A DNA stretch of 14,122 nt, from assembly GCF_028207065.1 (NCBI RefSeq), contig NZ_JAQLFP010000002.1:102646-116767 (forward strand), written 5' to 3'. Source of the stretch: Collinsella aerofaciens (lineage in GTDB: Bacteria; Actinomycetota; Coriobacteriia; Coriobacteriales; Coriobacteriaceae). Positions 7,072 through 14,043 of the stretch are shown piece by piece. Position 1 is the stretch's first letter; every line of letters begins with the position of its first letter. The notes under the pieces were generated by a model. The model searched no databases. It had not been told where the DNA came from and worked only from the letters and a program-made list of their open reading frames with translations. The position numbers were made by a program, and so were the translations under genes.

Positions 7072-8016
7072 ATGCCTGCGCTCATTACGCATCATCTGTT
7101 TGGCGAGGAAAGCATCGACCGTCTTCCGCAGGGCGTCATCGCGTCCGACGAGGAGCGTATTGCCTTTATCCTGGGCAACCAGGGCCCCGACCCGTTTTTC
7201 TTCCACATGCTCACGCCGCGCGTTTCCGATTGCACGTTGCTTGCTCAGGTCATGCACCGCTCGCGTATGTCGCGCCAGTTCTCGTGTCTGCGCGACGGCG
7301 TGTCGCACCTGCAACCGCGCGATGCCAACCTGGGTCGCGCCTTTGCGCTGGGCCTGCTGTCGCACTATGTGCTCGACCGCAATGCCCACCCCTTTGTTTA
7401 CGAGCAGCAGTTTGGCATTGTGGACTCCGATCCCGAGCTCGAGGCTTCGGGCAGCCAAGTTCACGCCGTGCTCGAAAGCGACCTGGACGTGCTGATGCTG
7501 CAGCTCAAGCGCGATGGGGCAACGGTCGAGGATTATCCGCCGGCGGGCGAGATCGTCACGACCGACCGCATCAATCGTGTTGCCGGCGTGCTGATGAGCT
7601 ACGTCGCCGGGCGCGTGTACGGTATCGACATCCCGGCGGGGGAGTACGCCGGCGCCGTAGCCGACATGCAGCTGCTCTACCGCACTATCGAGCCGGCCGG
7701 TTCGGCCAAGACGCGCGCGATTGCCCTGATCGAGGGCTTGGTGCACGATTATTCGCTGCTCGACGGCCTTGCGCACCGTGTGACGACCGAGCTGCCCGAG
7801 CGTACCGGCAACCTGGGCCACTTGGCATGGAAGAACCCCTTTACCGACGAGGTCTCGAACGAGAGTTTCCCCGAGGTCTTTGACCGCGCACTGGTCGATT
7901 ACGAGTGCACGGCCGCCCGCTTTATCGAGACCGGCGATATGGAAGCCGTGACCAACCACGTCAATTACAGCGGTCGCGTGCTCGGTGCCGACGAAGAGTT
8001 CGACCGCGAGGAGTAG
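7072..8016 (+). CDS. Zinc-dependent phospholipase C-like protein (cytoplasmic type)
   Basis: A 314-residue protein of the zinc-dependent phospholipase C/S1-P1 fold type. It begins MPALITHHLFG (His7, His8), then shows GPDPFFF (Asp40) and LGLLSHYVLDRNAHPF (His98, Asp102, His106), the expected pattern of metal-binding His and Asp residues. There is no signal peptide, unlike clostridial alpha-toxin, so this is not evidence for a secreted toxin; similar intracellular proteins are common in anaerobes and largely uncharacterised. The start at ATG 7072 has GAAAGGA at a good distance. The GTG at 7042 would begin almost on the putative -10 box. The reaction is inferred from the fold only. Confidence 0.8.
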   Translation: MPALITHHLFGEESIDRLPQGVIASDEERIAFILGNQGPDPFFFHMLTPRVSDCTLLAQVMHRSRMSRQFSCLRDGVSHLQPRDANLGRAFALGLLSHYVLDRNAHPFVYEQQFGIVDSDPELEASGSQVHAVLESDLDVLMLQLKRDGATVEDYPPAGEIVTTDRINRVAGVLMSYVAGRVYGIDIPAGEYAGAVADMQLLYRTIEPAGSAKTRAIALIEGLVHDYSLLDGLAHRVTTELPERTGNLGHLAWKNPFTDEVSNESFPEVFDRALVDYECTAARFIETGDMEAVTNHVNYSGRVLGADEEFDREE

Positions 8017-8117
8017 GGCTCGTGCGTGCCCCTTTGCCGAATCCTTACCGGCGCCTCTGGACAATTGGGGTACGATGAACTAACTGCATATCGGGCGAAT
8101 ACGAAGGGGCCCTGTCC

Positions 8118-9368
8118 ATGAAATACACCAAGCTCGAGCGTAACTGGGTTATGTACGATGTGGGCAACTCGGCCCTCGTGCTGCTCAATACCTCGGTGGT
8201 GCCCATCTACTTTAACGCCATCAATACCGGTGCTTCCTCGGCAGACCTGGTGGTCGCTTGGGGCAACGCTCAGACGATTGCCTCGCTAGTCATTGCCATG
8301 CTCATGCCCATTCTGGGCGCGCTTGCCGATTACGCTGGCAACAAGATCAAGTTCTTCTTGGGCTTCTTCCTCACGGGCCTGGTCCTTTGCCTGGCGCAGG
8401 CTATCCCAATGTCCGCCATGGCATTTTTGACCGTGTACGTGCTGTGCACCATCGGCCTTAACTCTTCTATGACGTTCTACGACGCCATGCTGCCCGACAT
8501 TACCACCGACGAGCGCATGGACGCCGTGTCCAGTTCGGGCTATGCCTGGGGCTACATCGGTTCCACCGTGCCGTTCATCATTTGCCTGGCGCTTATCATG
8601 GGTGGCCCCGCTCTCGGCGTCCCCACCATGCTGGCAACGCGTCTGTCGTTTATCATCACCGGTGCCTGGTGGCTCATCTTTACCCTGCCGCTCATTCGCA
8701 CCTATAAGCAAAAGTACGGTCGCGAGCGCGGTCCCCAGGACACCATCGGCCACATCGTGGGCGGTGTGTTCTCCGAGGTCGGACACACCATGCGCGAGAT
8801 CGCCCACAACAAGACCGTGCTGGTCTACATGATCGCGTTCTTCTTCTACATCGACGGTGTGCACACGGTCATTTCCATGGCAACCAGCTACGGCTCGGCT
8901 CTGGGTATCGATTCGACCCAGCTGGTGCTGGCGCTGCTCGTCACGCAGTTTGTGGCCTTTCCGTCCGCCATCATCTACGGCAAGCTCGCCGGACGCGTGG
9001 GCACGCTCAACATGATTCTGGTGGCGGTCGCCGCCTACATGGGCATTGTGCTGTTCGCCGCGTTCTTCCTAAAGACCGCCTTTGAGTTCTGGGTGCTTGC
9101 CATTATGGTCGGCCTGTTCCAGGGTGGCGTGCAAGCGCTCAGCCGTAGCTACTTTGGCCGCATTATCCCTAAAGAAAAATCCAACGAGTACTACGGCTTC
9201 TTTGACATCTTTGGTCGTTATGCAAGCGTCATGGGCACCTTTCTAGTGTCGGTCGTCACCTCGCTGACCGGCAACCCGTCGCTGGGCGTCCTTTCCATTG
9301 GCGTGCTGCTGGTTGTTGGCTTTATGCTGCTGGTCCGCCTGTCCCGCATGACTCAGGCGGCGGCGTAA
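8118..9368 (+). CDS. MFS transporter, Atg22/UMF1-like
   Basis: A 416-residue membrane protein with about 12 helices. The N-terminus (ERNWVMYDVGNSALVLLNTSVVPIYF) matches the opening of the UMF1/Atg22-like branch of the major facilitator superfamily, whose members usually begin with a W-x-x-Y-D-x-x-N-S motif. A second repeat-like segment near residue 335 (GLFQGGVQALSRSYFGRIIP) is also typical of that branch. It probably exports a small molecule; vacuolar amino acid efflux is known for the yeast relative, but the bacterial substrates are unknown. AAGGGG (8104-8109) supports the ATG at 8118. A -10-like TACGAT (8071-8076) lies upstream without a good -35. The preceding gene is 101 bases away. Confidence 0.88.
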   Translation: MKYTKLERNWVMYDVGNSALVLLNTSVVPIYFNAINTGASSADLVVAWGNAQTIASLVIAMLMPILGALADYAGNKIKFFLGFFLTGLVLCLAQAIPMSAMAFLTVYVLCTIGLNSSMTFYDAMLPDITTDERMDAVSSSGYAWGYIGSTVPFIICLALIMGGPALGVPTMLATRLSFIITGAWWLIFTLPLIRTYKQKYGRERGPQDTIGHIVGGVFSEVGHTMREIAHNKTVLVYMIAFFFYIDGVHTVISMATSYGSALGIDSTQLVLALLVTQFVAFPSAIIYGKLAGRVGTLNMILVAVAAYMGIVLFAAFFLKTAFEFWVLAIMVGLFQGGVQALSRSYFGRIIPKEKSNEYYGFFDIFGRYASVMGTFLVSVVTSLTGNPSLGVLSIGVLLVVGFMLLVRLSRMTQAAA

Positions 9369-9470
9369 GGCAACCGGGCTCAGTACAGCAATTGTGCCTA
9401 TCTACAGTACTCTTTTGAAAGTAGCCGCATAAATCATTCTGACTTCCGAGCAATGTTTAGCCCAAGTGGG

Positions 9471-9476
9471 TATGAT
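9471..9476 (+). promoter_or_regulatory. -10-like TATGAT upstream of the glycosyltransferase operon
   Basis: TATGAT follows a GTGGG run and is close to the consensus -10, but the region 17 bases upstream has no good -35. If used, transcription would begin near 9483, just before the terminator at 9493, so the operon would start with a very short leader containing that hairpin. Confidence 0.3.
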
Positions 9477-9492
9477 GGAATCAGCTAGGTCG

Positions 9493-9528
9493 CGGGGCGT
9501 CGCCTGTGTTTGGCGGCGCCCCGTTTTT
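9493..9528 (+). terminator. Strong terminator between MFS gene and glycosyltransferase gene
   Basis: A 12-bp stem (9493-9504 with 9512-9523, one G-T pair) with a seven-base loop is followed by five Ts. It stands 125 bases after the MFS stop codon and only 22 bases before the glycosyltransferase ATG, almost touching its ribosome binding site. It either ends the MFS transcript or acts as an attenuator for the next operon, or both. Confidence 0.85.
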
Positions 9529-9550
9529 GTGTTGCAAGGAGGGTAAAGGT

Positions 9551-10738
9551 ATGAACGCCACGGTTGTGATCCCAACATATTGGGCGGGCGATGATACCCA
9601 AGCAAACGCTCCCGGCACCTACGATCACTCGACGTCGCTCAACGCCGCCAACCCGGAACTCGATCGCTGCCTGACTTCACTCGAACAGGTGCGTGACATT
9701 CCGCGCATCATGCTCTTGGTGGTCTGTCCGGTTTCTGTCACGCCCGACGTATCCCATCGCGTGCACGAAATCGTTAATGCGCATCTCACACTTAAGGTCA
9801 CCGTCGTTACCAATACTCAGGCTTCGCGTGTTGCCGACCGCGTGGCACAGATTGCGCCCAAAGGCTCGGGCGAGTGCGTGAGCCTGCGCGGCTACGGCGC
9901 CATCCGCAACATGGGTCTTGCCTGCGCGGCGGTGCTGGGGCACGACGCGGTTGTGTTTTTGGATGACGACGAGACCGTCATCGATGCCGACTTTATGAAG
10001 CGTGCGACCTATGCGCTGGGCCAGCAGACGCGTCAGGGCCTGCCGATTTTAGTCAAGAGCGGATACTTTTATGATCGCGACGGGTCGCCGCTGGCTCCCA
10101 CGGACAAAGCGGGCATTTGCCATCGCTGGTGGACCAAGCGCATCGAGTTCAATCGCTGGATGAAAAAGGCGCTCTCGGGCACCCGCATCTCGCGCTCCAA
10201 TTACGTGTGCGGCGGCCTGATGGCCCTGCACGCCCGCGCCTTTACGCGCGTGGCCTTCGACCCGTTTATCACCCGCGGCGAGGATCTGGACTACCTGTTT
10301 AACATGCGCATGTTCGGCTATGACGTGTGGTTCGATAACGAGTGGACCGTGCGCCACCTGCCGCCCGAGTCCGAGAAGCGCTCGCCGCGCTTTATGCAGG
10401 ACGTGTACCGTTGGTACTACGAGCGGGCCAAGCTGACGTTCGCTGCGCACCAAAAGGAGCTCATTCCGGTTACGGCCGCATCACTCATGCCCTATCCGGG
10501 TCCGTGGATCTCGCGCGAGCTCGACGACCGCGTGTGCAAGACCGCCATGGTTCGCAGCATGTTTACCCGCGAGCACGAGGGGTATCTGCGCATCTGGCGT
10601 CATGGTATTGATGAGGCCAAGACCTATGCCCGCCAAAACGCCGCAAGCTACCTGCGTTTTCAGAGTTTCTGGCCCAAGATTATGGACGAACTTTGGCGCG
10701 ACGCACAACTGATTAGCATCCTGGAGGGGGCTGAATGA
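9551..10738 (+). CDS. Family 2-like glycosyltransferase
   Basis: A 395-residue cytosolic protein. It opens with the GT-A fold start NATVVIPTYW and has RNMGLACAAVLGHDAVVFLDDDE with the metal-binding Asp triad (residues 138-140). Later it carries CGGLMALHARAF and FITRGEDLDYLFNMRMFGYDVWF, where Glu244/Asp245 resemble the ED acid pair of GT2 enzymes. It should transfer a sugar from a nucleotide donor to an acceptor, but donor and product cannot be told. The roughly 130-residue C-terminal part is helical-looking and not recognised. AAGGAGGG places the start at ATG 9551. The stop overlaps the next kinase start (ATGA), so expression is coupled to a two-component system, an uncommon pairing that suggests a surface polymer under that system's control. 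Confidence 0.82.
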   Translation: MNATVVIPTYWAGDDTQANAPGTYDHSTSLNAANPELDRCLTSLEQVRDIPRIMLLVVCPVSVTPDVSHRVHEIVNAHLTLKVTVVTNTQASRVADRVAQIAPKGSGECVSLRGYGAIRNMGLACAAVLGHDAVVFLDDDETVIDADFMKRATYALGQQTRQGLPILVKSGYFYDRDGSPLAPTDKAGICHRWWTKRIEFNRWMKKALSGTRISRSNYVCGGLMALHARAFTRVAFDPFITRGEDLDYLFNMRMFGYDVWFDNEWTVRHLPPESEKRSPRFMQDVYRWYYERAKLTFAAHQKELIPVTAASLMPYPGPWISRELDDRVCKTAMVRSMFTREHEGYLRIWRHGIDEAKTYARQNAASYLRFQSFWPKIMDELWRDAQLISILEGAE

Positions 10739-12078
10739 TCGACCGCCGCGCCCAGCGCGATAATTCAATTTCAATCTTTCGTATCATCGCCGTTGTCTGC
10801 GCCGTTTGCGTGTTGGCGTACTTTATCTTTGCCCTGGCGACTGGCATTGAGCCGATTGCCACGGTGATTGCCTGTGCGTTGCTGTGCATCTTCCTGTGCA
10901 TCTTTATCTTTTTGACGCTCAATCCCGATTCGGTACGCTCCCAGTACACCGAGGAGACGCTCTCGGTTGCCTCGGCCATGCTCGAGGACATTAAGGGCGG
11001 TCTGACGCAGGAATCGGCGCTTTTGGTGTGCCGGCGTATCCTGCCCGAGACACGTGCCATGACCGTTGCCATCACCGATGAGGGCAACGTGCTGGCCTGC
11101 GCGGGCGAGTTCGAGGAAAAGCTGCTGCCCGATTCGCCCATCCACACGCTTGCCACGCGCTACGTCATTGAGCACGGCATCGTGCAGTCGTTCAACCGCG
11201 TGGTGGACGTGGTGGGTTCGGATGGCTCGCACAACCATGTTCCCGCCGGTATCATCGCGCCCATCAAGGTGGGCGACCGCACCGTCGGCACGCTCAAGTT
11301 CTACTACAAGACCCCGCGTGCCGTCGACCGTACCCAGTATGCGCTCGCCTCGGGTTTTGCCGAGATCCTGTCCACGCAGCTCGCCATCCACGAGCTCGAG
11401 GTGCAAAAGGAGCTCACGGCCCGTGCCGAGGTTCGTGCCCTACAAGCGCAGATCAATCCGCACTTTCTGTTCAACACGCTCAACACTATCGCGTCGTTTA
11501 CGCGCACCGATCCGCTGCGCGCCCGCGAGCTGCTGCGCGAGTTCTCGTCGTTCTATCGCGCCACGCTCGACAACTCGGGGTCGCTTATCCCGGTCTCGCG
11601 CGAGGTTGCCCAGACCAAGCGCTACCTGACGTTTGAGAAGGCGCGCTTTGGCGAGGACCGCGTGCTTGCGACCTTCGATGTCTCCGAGGATGTCGAGGAC
11701 ACGTTGGTCCCGGCCTTTGTAATACAGCCCATCGTCGAGAACGCCGTGCGGCATGGCATGGGCGATGACGGTGCCCTGCGGATCGATGTGACCGTCCATC
11801 AAGACGGCGACGACGCAATCCTGATTGCCGTAGCCGACAACGGTGTGGGCATGGACGAGGGCACCGCCGCCAGGCTGTTTGATGAGCGCTCCGCCCGCCC
11901 CGATGCCAGTTCCCCGCAAGGCGGCGGCGCCGGTGTGGCCATGCACAATATTTCTGAGCGCATCCATCGCTTTTATGGACCGCACTCCTATACGCGCGTC
12001 GAATCGGCGCCGGGCAAGGGCACCAAAGTGCTCCTGCACCTTGATTTGTCAGAGAGCATCTTTGACATTCAAGAGTAA
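10735..12078 (+). CDS. LytS-type sensor histidine kinase 2 (2 TM, GAF-like, His_kinase, HATPase)
   Basis: A 447-residue paralogue of the kinase at 4821-6206. Two membrane helices (about 14-34 and 41-61) are joined by a loop of a few residues. A GAF-like region follows (about 75-192, ending GTLKFYY), then QINPHFLFNT with His243, and the ATPase domain with N box QPIVENAVRH (Asn336), ADNGVGM and GGGAGVAMHN. All key catalytic residues are present. The start is an ATG overlapping the previous stop (ATGA) with GGAGGGGG five bases upstream. The partner regulator lies 72 bases downstream. The signal is unknown; the short membrane loops make an external ligand unlikely and a membrane or cytosolic cue more likely (inference). 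Confidence 0.92.
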   Translation: MIDRRAQRDNSISIFRIIAVVCAVCVLAYFIFALATGIEPIATVIACALLCIFLCIFIFLTLNPDSVRSQYTEETLSVASAMLEDIKGGLTQESALLVCRRILPETRAMTVAITDEGNVLACAGEFEEKLLPDSPIHTLATRYVIEHGIVQSFNRVVDVVGSDGSHNHVPAGIIAPIKVGDRTVGTLKFYYKTPRAVDRTQYALASGFAEILSTQLAIHELEVQKELTARAEVRALQAQINPHFLFNTLNTIASFTRTDPLRARELLREFSSFYRATLDNSGSLIPVSREVAQTKRYLTFEKARFGEDRVLATFDVSEDVEDTLVPAFVIQPIVENAVRHGMGDDGALRIDVTVHQDGDDAILIAVADNGVGMDEGTAARLFDERSARPDASSPQGGGAGVAMHNISERIHRFYGPHSYTRVESAPGKGTKVLLHLDLSESIFDIQE

Positions 12079-12150
12079 AATAAAAGGCTATGGGCTCAAC
12101 GCCAAGCGGCGGATGCCCGGCGTAGTTTGTTGACGAAAGGTTTAATCCCT

Positions 12151-12867
12151 ATGCTGCGTGCGATGATTGTGGATGATGAGGCCCCGGCCCGTTCGGAACT
12201 TCGCTTCTTGCTCGAGCAGACGGGCAAGATCGGCACGATCACTGAGGCGTCGAGCGTCCGCTCCGCCATTGAGATGTTGATGGAAAGCCGCGTCGATGTC
12301 GTATTTCTCGATATCTCGATGCCCGGCGCTTCTGGTCTGCAGCTTGCCGAGGCACTGCATAAGCTTAAGAATCCGCCGGCGATTGTGTTTGTGACCGCGT
12401 ATAGCGATCATGCCGTCGAGGCGTTCGACGTAGATGCCGTCGATTACCTAATGAAGCCGGTTGAGGAGGCACGCCTGGATCGCGCGATCGAGAAGGTCAT
12501 GCAGCGCGCCAAGCCCGTCACGGACAGCAAGGCCACCATCGAGCGCATTCCGGTGGAAAAGGGCGGCCGTAAGGTCCTCATTCCCGTGGATGACATTCGC
12601 TTCATCATGGCCAAGGACGATTACTCCTGTATTTATACCGTCGATGATCGTTTTCTATCGACGACTTCGCTGGCTCAGTTCGAGGCCAAGCTTTGCGACT
12701 TTGGCTTCTTTCGCGTTCATCGCCGCTATATCGTCAACTTGGCGTGCGTCACAGATGTCGAGACGGTGCCCTCGGGCGCTATCCAGCTGGGCATTACGGG
12801 CGTCGACGAACGCGTGCCGGTCTCGCGCCGCCGCGTTGTGCCGCTCAAGAAGGCCCTGAGCCTCTAG
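12151..12867 (+). CDS. LytTR-family response regulator 2
   Basis: A 238-residue regulator. The receiver domain has Asp8/Asp9, phosphoacceptor Asp54 (DVVFLDISMPG), Thr82 and Lys102 (MKP). The LytTR DNA-binding domain (about 135-236) contains FFRVHRRYIVNLACV and VPVSRRR. It is clearly paralogous to the regulator at 6245-6979 and pairs with the kinase immediately upstream. ATG 12151 has AAAGG ten bases before it; TTG 12127 is a weaker alternative. The 72-base gap after the kinase contains only a small CGCC/GGCG hairpin. A strong terminator follows. Confidence 0.92.
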   Translation: MLRAMIVDDEAPARSELRFLLEQTGKIGTITEASSVRSAIEMLMESRVDVVFLDISMPGASGLQLAEALHKLKNPPAIVFVTAYSDHAVEAFDVDAVDYLMKPVEEARLDRAIEKVMQRAKPVTDSKATIERIPVEKGGRKVLIPVDDIRFIMAKDDYSCIYTVDDRFLSTTSLAQFEAKLCDFGFFRVHRRYIVNLACVTDVETVPSGAIQLGITGVDERVPVSRRRVVPLKKALSL

Positions 12868-12874
12868 CACACTG

Positions 12875-12922
12875 GCCCCGCAGCCCTGTAGACCAATTGT
12901 CTGCGGAGCCGTGGGGCTTTTT
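12875..12922 (+). terminator. Long imperfect hairpin terminator after regulator 2
   Basis: GCCCC (12875-12879) pairs with GGGGC (12913-12917). Between them the arms pair imperfectly, with G-T pairs and two mismatches, down to GAC/GTC around CAATT. Five Ts follow (12918-12922). It ends the glycosyltransferase-kinase-regulator operon. Confidence 0.8.
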
Positions 12923-12958
12923 GTATATACGTCGAATCGGTTTTGCAGAAGGGATCCC

Positions 12959-13426
12959 ATGAACAGTGCAAGAGCCAAGCGCATCGACATCATCTCGGAC
13001 ACCCACGGCTATCTTTCGCCCGCGCTTCTGGGCGAGCTCAAGGGCGCAGATCTGATCATCCACGCCGGAGACCTCACCTCAGAGATGGATTACGAGCATC
13101 TATGCACCATCGCCCCCGTGCGAGCGGTCCTAGGAAACAACGACTACTACCGCGACTACGGCCCGGATGTAGACCGTCTGGCCCTCTTCACCTACGAAGG
13201 CCTCAAATTCGCCGTAGCCCACTACCGTGAAGACCTGCCTGTGGGATCCGTAGACGTAGCCATCAACGGTCACACCCACGTAACCAAAGAAGCCCAAGTA
13301 GGCCGCTGCTTGGTACTCAACCCAGGCAGCGCCAGCTATCCAAGAGGCACCCGAGGCCCCACCATGGCCAGAATGCTCGTCAAAGACGGCCATGTCATAA
13401 GCACCAAGTTTATTGATTTAGGCTAA
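12959..13426 (+). CDS. YfcE/MJ0936-like metallophosphodiesterase
   Basis: A 155-residue calcineurin-like phosphoesterase of the small YfcE type, with normal length. The motifs appear in order: SDTHG (Asp14, His16), HAGD (Asp38), GNND (Asn60/61), AHY (His88), NGHTH (His105, His107) and the closing NPGS. They coordinate two metal ions for phosphodiester hydrolysis; relatives cleave model diesters and the natural substrate is usually unknown. GAAGGG (12948-12953) lies five bases before the ATG at 12959. The gene starts 37 bases after a terminator, so it probably has its own promoter; TATATA at 12924-12929 is a candidate -10. The 3' half uses GTA, CCA, AGA and ATA codons that are rare in the neighbouring genes. 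Confidence 0.9.
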   Translation: MNSARAKRIDIISDTHGYLSPALLGELKGADLIIHAGDLTSEMDYEHLCTIAPVRAVLGNNDYYRDYGPDVDRLALFTYEGLKFAVAHYREDLPVGSVDVAINGHTHVTKEAQVGRCLVLNPGSASYPRGTRGPTMARMLVKDGHVISTKFIDLG

Positions 13427-13435
13427 CCGCAACAA

Positions 13436-13465
13436 AAACGGGGGATGCAGATGCGTCCCCCGTTT
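13436..13465 (+). terminator. Terminator after the phosphodiesterase gene
   Basis: A 13-bp stem (13436-13448 with 13453-13465) with one G-T pair closes on an AGAT tetraloop. The A-rich 5' flank and the TTT at the 3' side make it likely to work in both directions. Confidence 0.85.
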
Positions 13466-13486
13466 CCATTTGAGCCAAAGGCGGAA

Positions 13487-13571
13487 GTTCAACAAGATCC
13501 ATCAGACCAACCCCGCCGAGGAGCACGCGGGCTAGCCGCGCAGCGGCGCACGCCCGCAAAACTGGTTGAAC
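13487..13571. repeat. Nested palindrome 1 of the non-coding block
   Basis: GTTCAAC (13487-13493) and GTTGAAC (13565-13571) form the outer inverted ends. Inside, GCGGGC (13527-13532) pairs with GCCCGC (13552-13557), and GCCGC (13535-13539) with GCGGC (13543-13547). No coding frame with a start signal is seen. It is probably part of the same non-coding repeat block as the larger palindrome that follows. Confidence 0.5.
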
Positions 13572-13583
13572 TAAGTGACGGCA

Positions 13584-13728
13584 GGGAGGGTTTCCCGGGC
13601 CGGCGGGCGGGGGTTAAGTTTGTCGCGAGTTCCGCACGCAAAGGAAAGCACTTAATGTGCTTTCCGTCTTGCGCAGGACTGTAGAGCAGCAAACTTAACC
13701 CCCGCCCGCCGGCCCGGGAAACCCTCCC
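13584..13728. repeat. Large cruciform: perfect 38-bp inverted repeat
   Basis: The arms at 13584-13621 and 13691-13728 are perfect inverted copies of 38 bases and are very GC-rich. The 69-base spacer holds a second perfect hairpin (GGAAAGCAC/GTGCTTTCC, 13643-13665), and its flanks also pair partly, so nearly the whole 145 bases can fold. No protein is encoded. It sits between a terminator and a tRNA promoter, a typical place for a MITE or dispersed palindrome. Confidence 0.85.
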
Positions 13729-13760
13729 GGACAGCCCAAAAATTTTTTTCAAAAAAGTTG

Positions 13761-13790
13761 TTGCGCACCGGACAGACTTCTGTGTATACT
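13761..13790 (+). promoter_or_regulatory. Promoter of the tRNA-Asp gene
   Basis: TTGCGC (13761-13766) and TATACT (13785-13790) are 18 bases apart. An A/T tract just upstream (13738-13756) could act as an UP element. The predicted start lies about 40 bases before the mature tRNA. Confidence 0.65.
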
Positions 13791-13836
13791 AATCCCCGCA
13801 GCGCACGCGAGCGGAAACAAACGCGAACGACTGCCT

Positions 13837-13914
<78 letters not shown>

Positions 13915-13923
13915 ACGCAATTA

Positions 13924-13950
13924 AAGCCACGTCTTCGGACGTGGCTTTTT
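13924..13950 (+). terminator. Terminator after tRNA-Asp
   Basis: AAGCCACGTC (13924-13933) pairs with GACGTGGCTT (13938-13947) around a very stable C(TTCG)G tetraloop, followed by a T run. It lies nine bases after the tRNA end. Confidence 0.93.
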
Positions 13951-13958
13951 GCGTTTAA

Positions 13959-14043
13959 AGGCTTTAGCCTGTGCGGGGCGCGCAGCGCGCCGCATCAGAA
14001 ACCACCCGCTATGCGGGTGGGGACAACCGGCTTTACAAAGCCG
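13959..14043. repeat. Cluster of four small hairpins
   Basis: Four perfect inverted repeats follow each other: AGGCT/AGCCT (13959-13970), GGCGCGC/GCGCGCC (13977-13991), CCACCCGC/GCGGGTGG around TAT (14002-14020), and CGGCTTT/AAAGCCG (14028-14043). Read on the minus strand, the third is followed by TTT and could end a gene entering from the right. Otherwise they resemble REP-type palindromes. Confidence 0.5.

Noticed and set aside
7072..8016. Secreted alpha-toxin-like phospholipase
   Set aside because: There is no signal peptide and no C-terminal C2-like domain; only the zinc-site pattern is shared.
6835..8064. 409-residue open frame on the minus strand
   Set aside because: It is antisense to the PLC-like gene and the end of regulator 1, with no start signal and no recognisable motifs.
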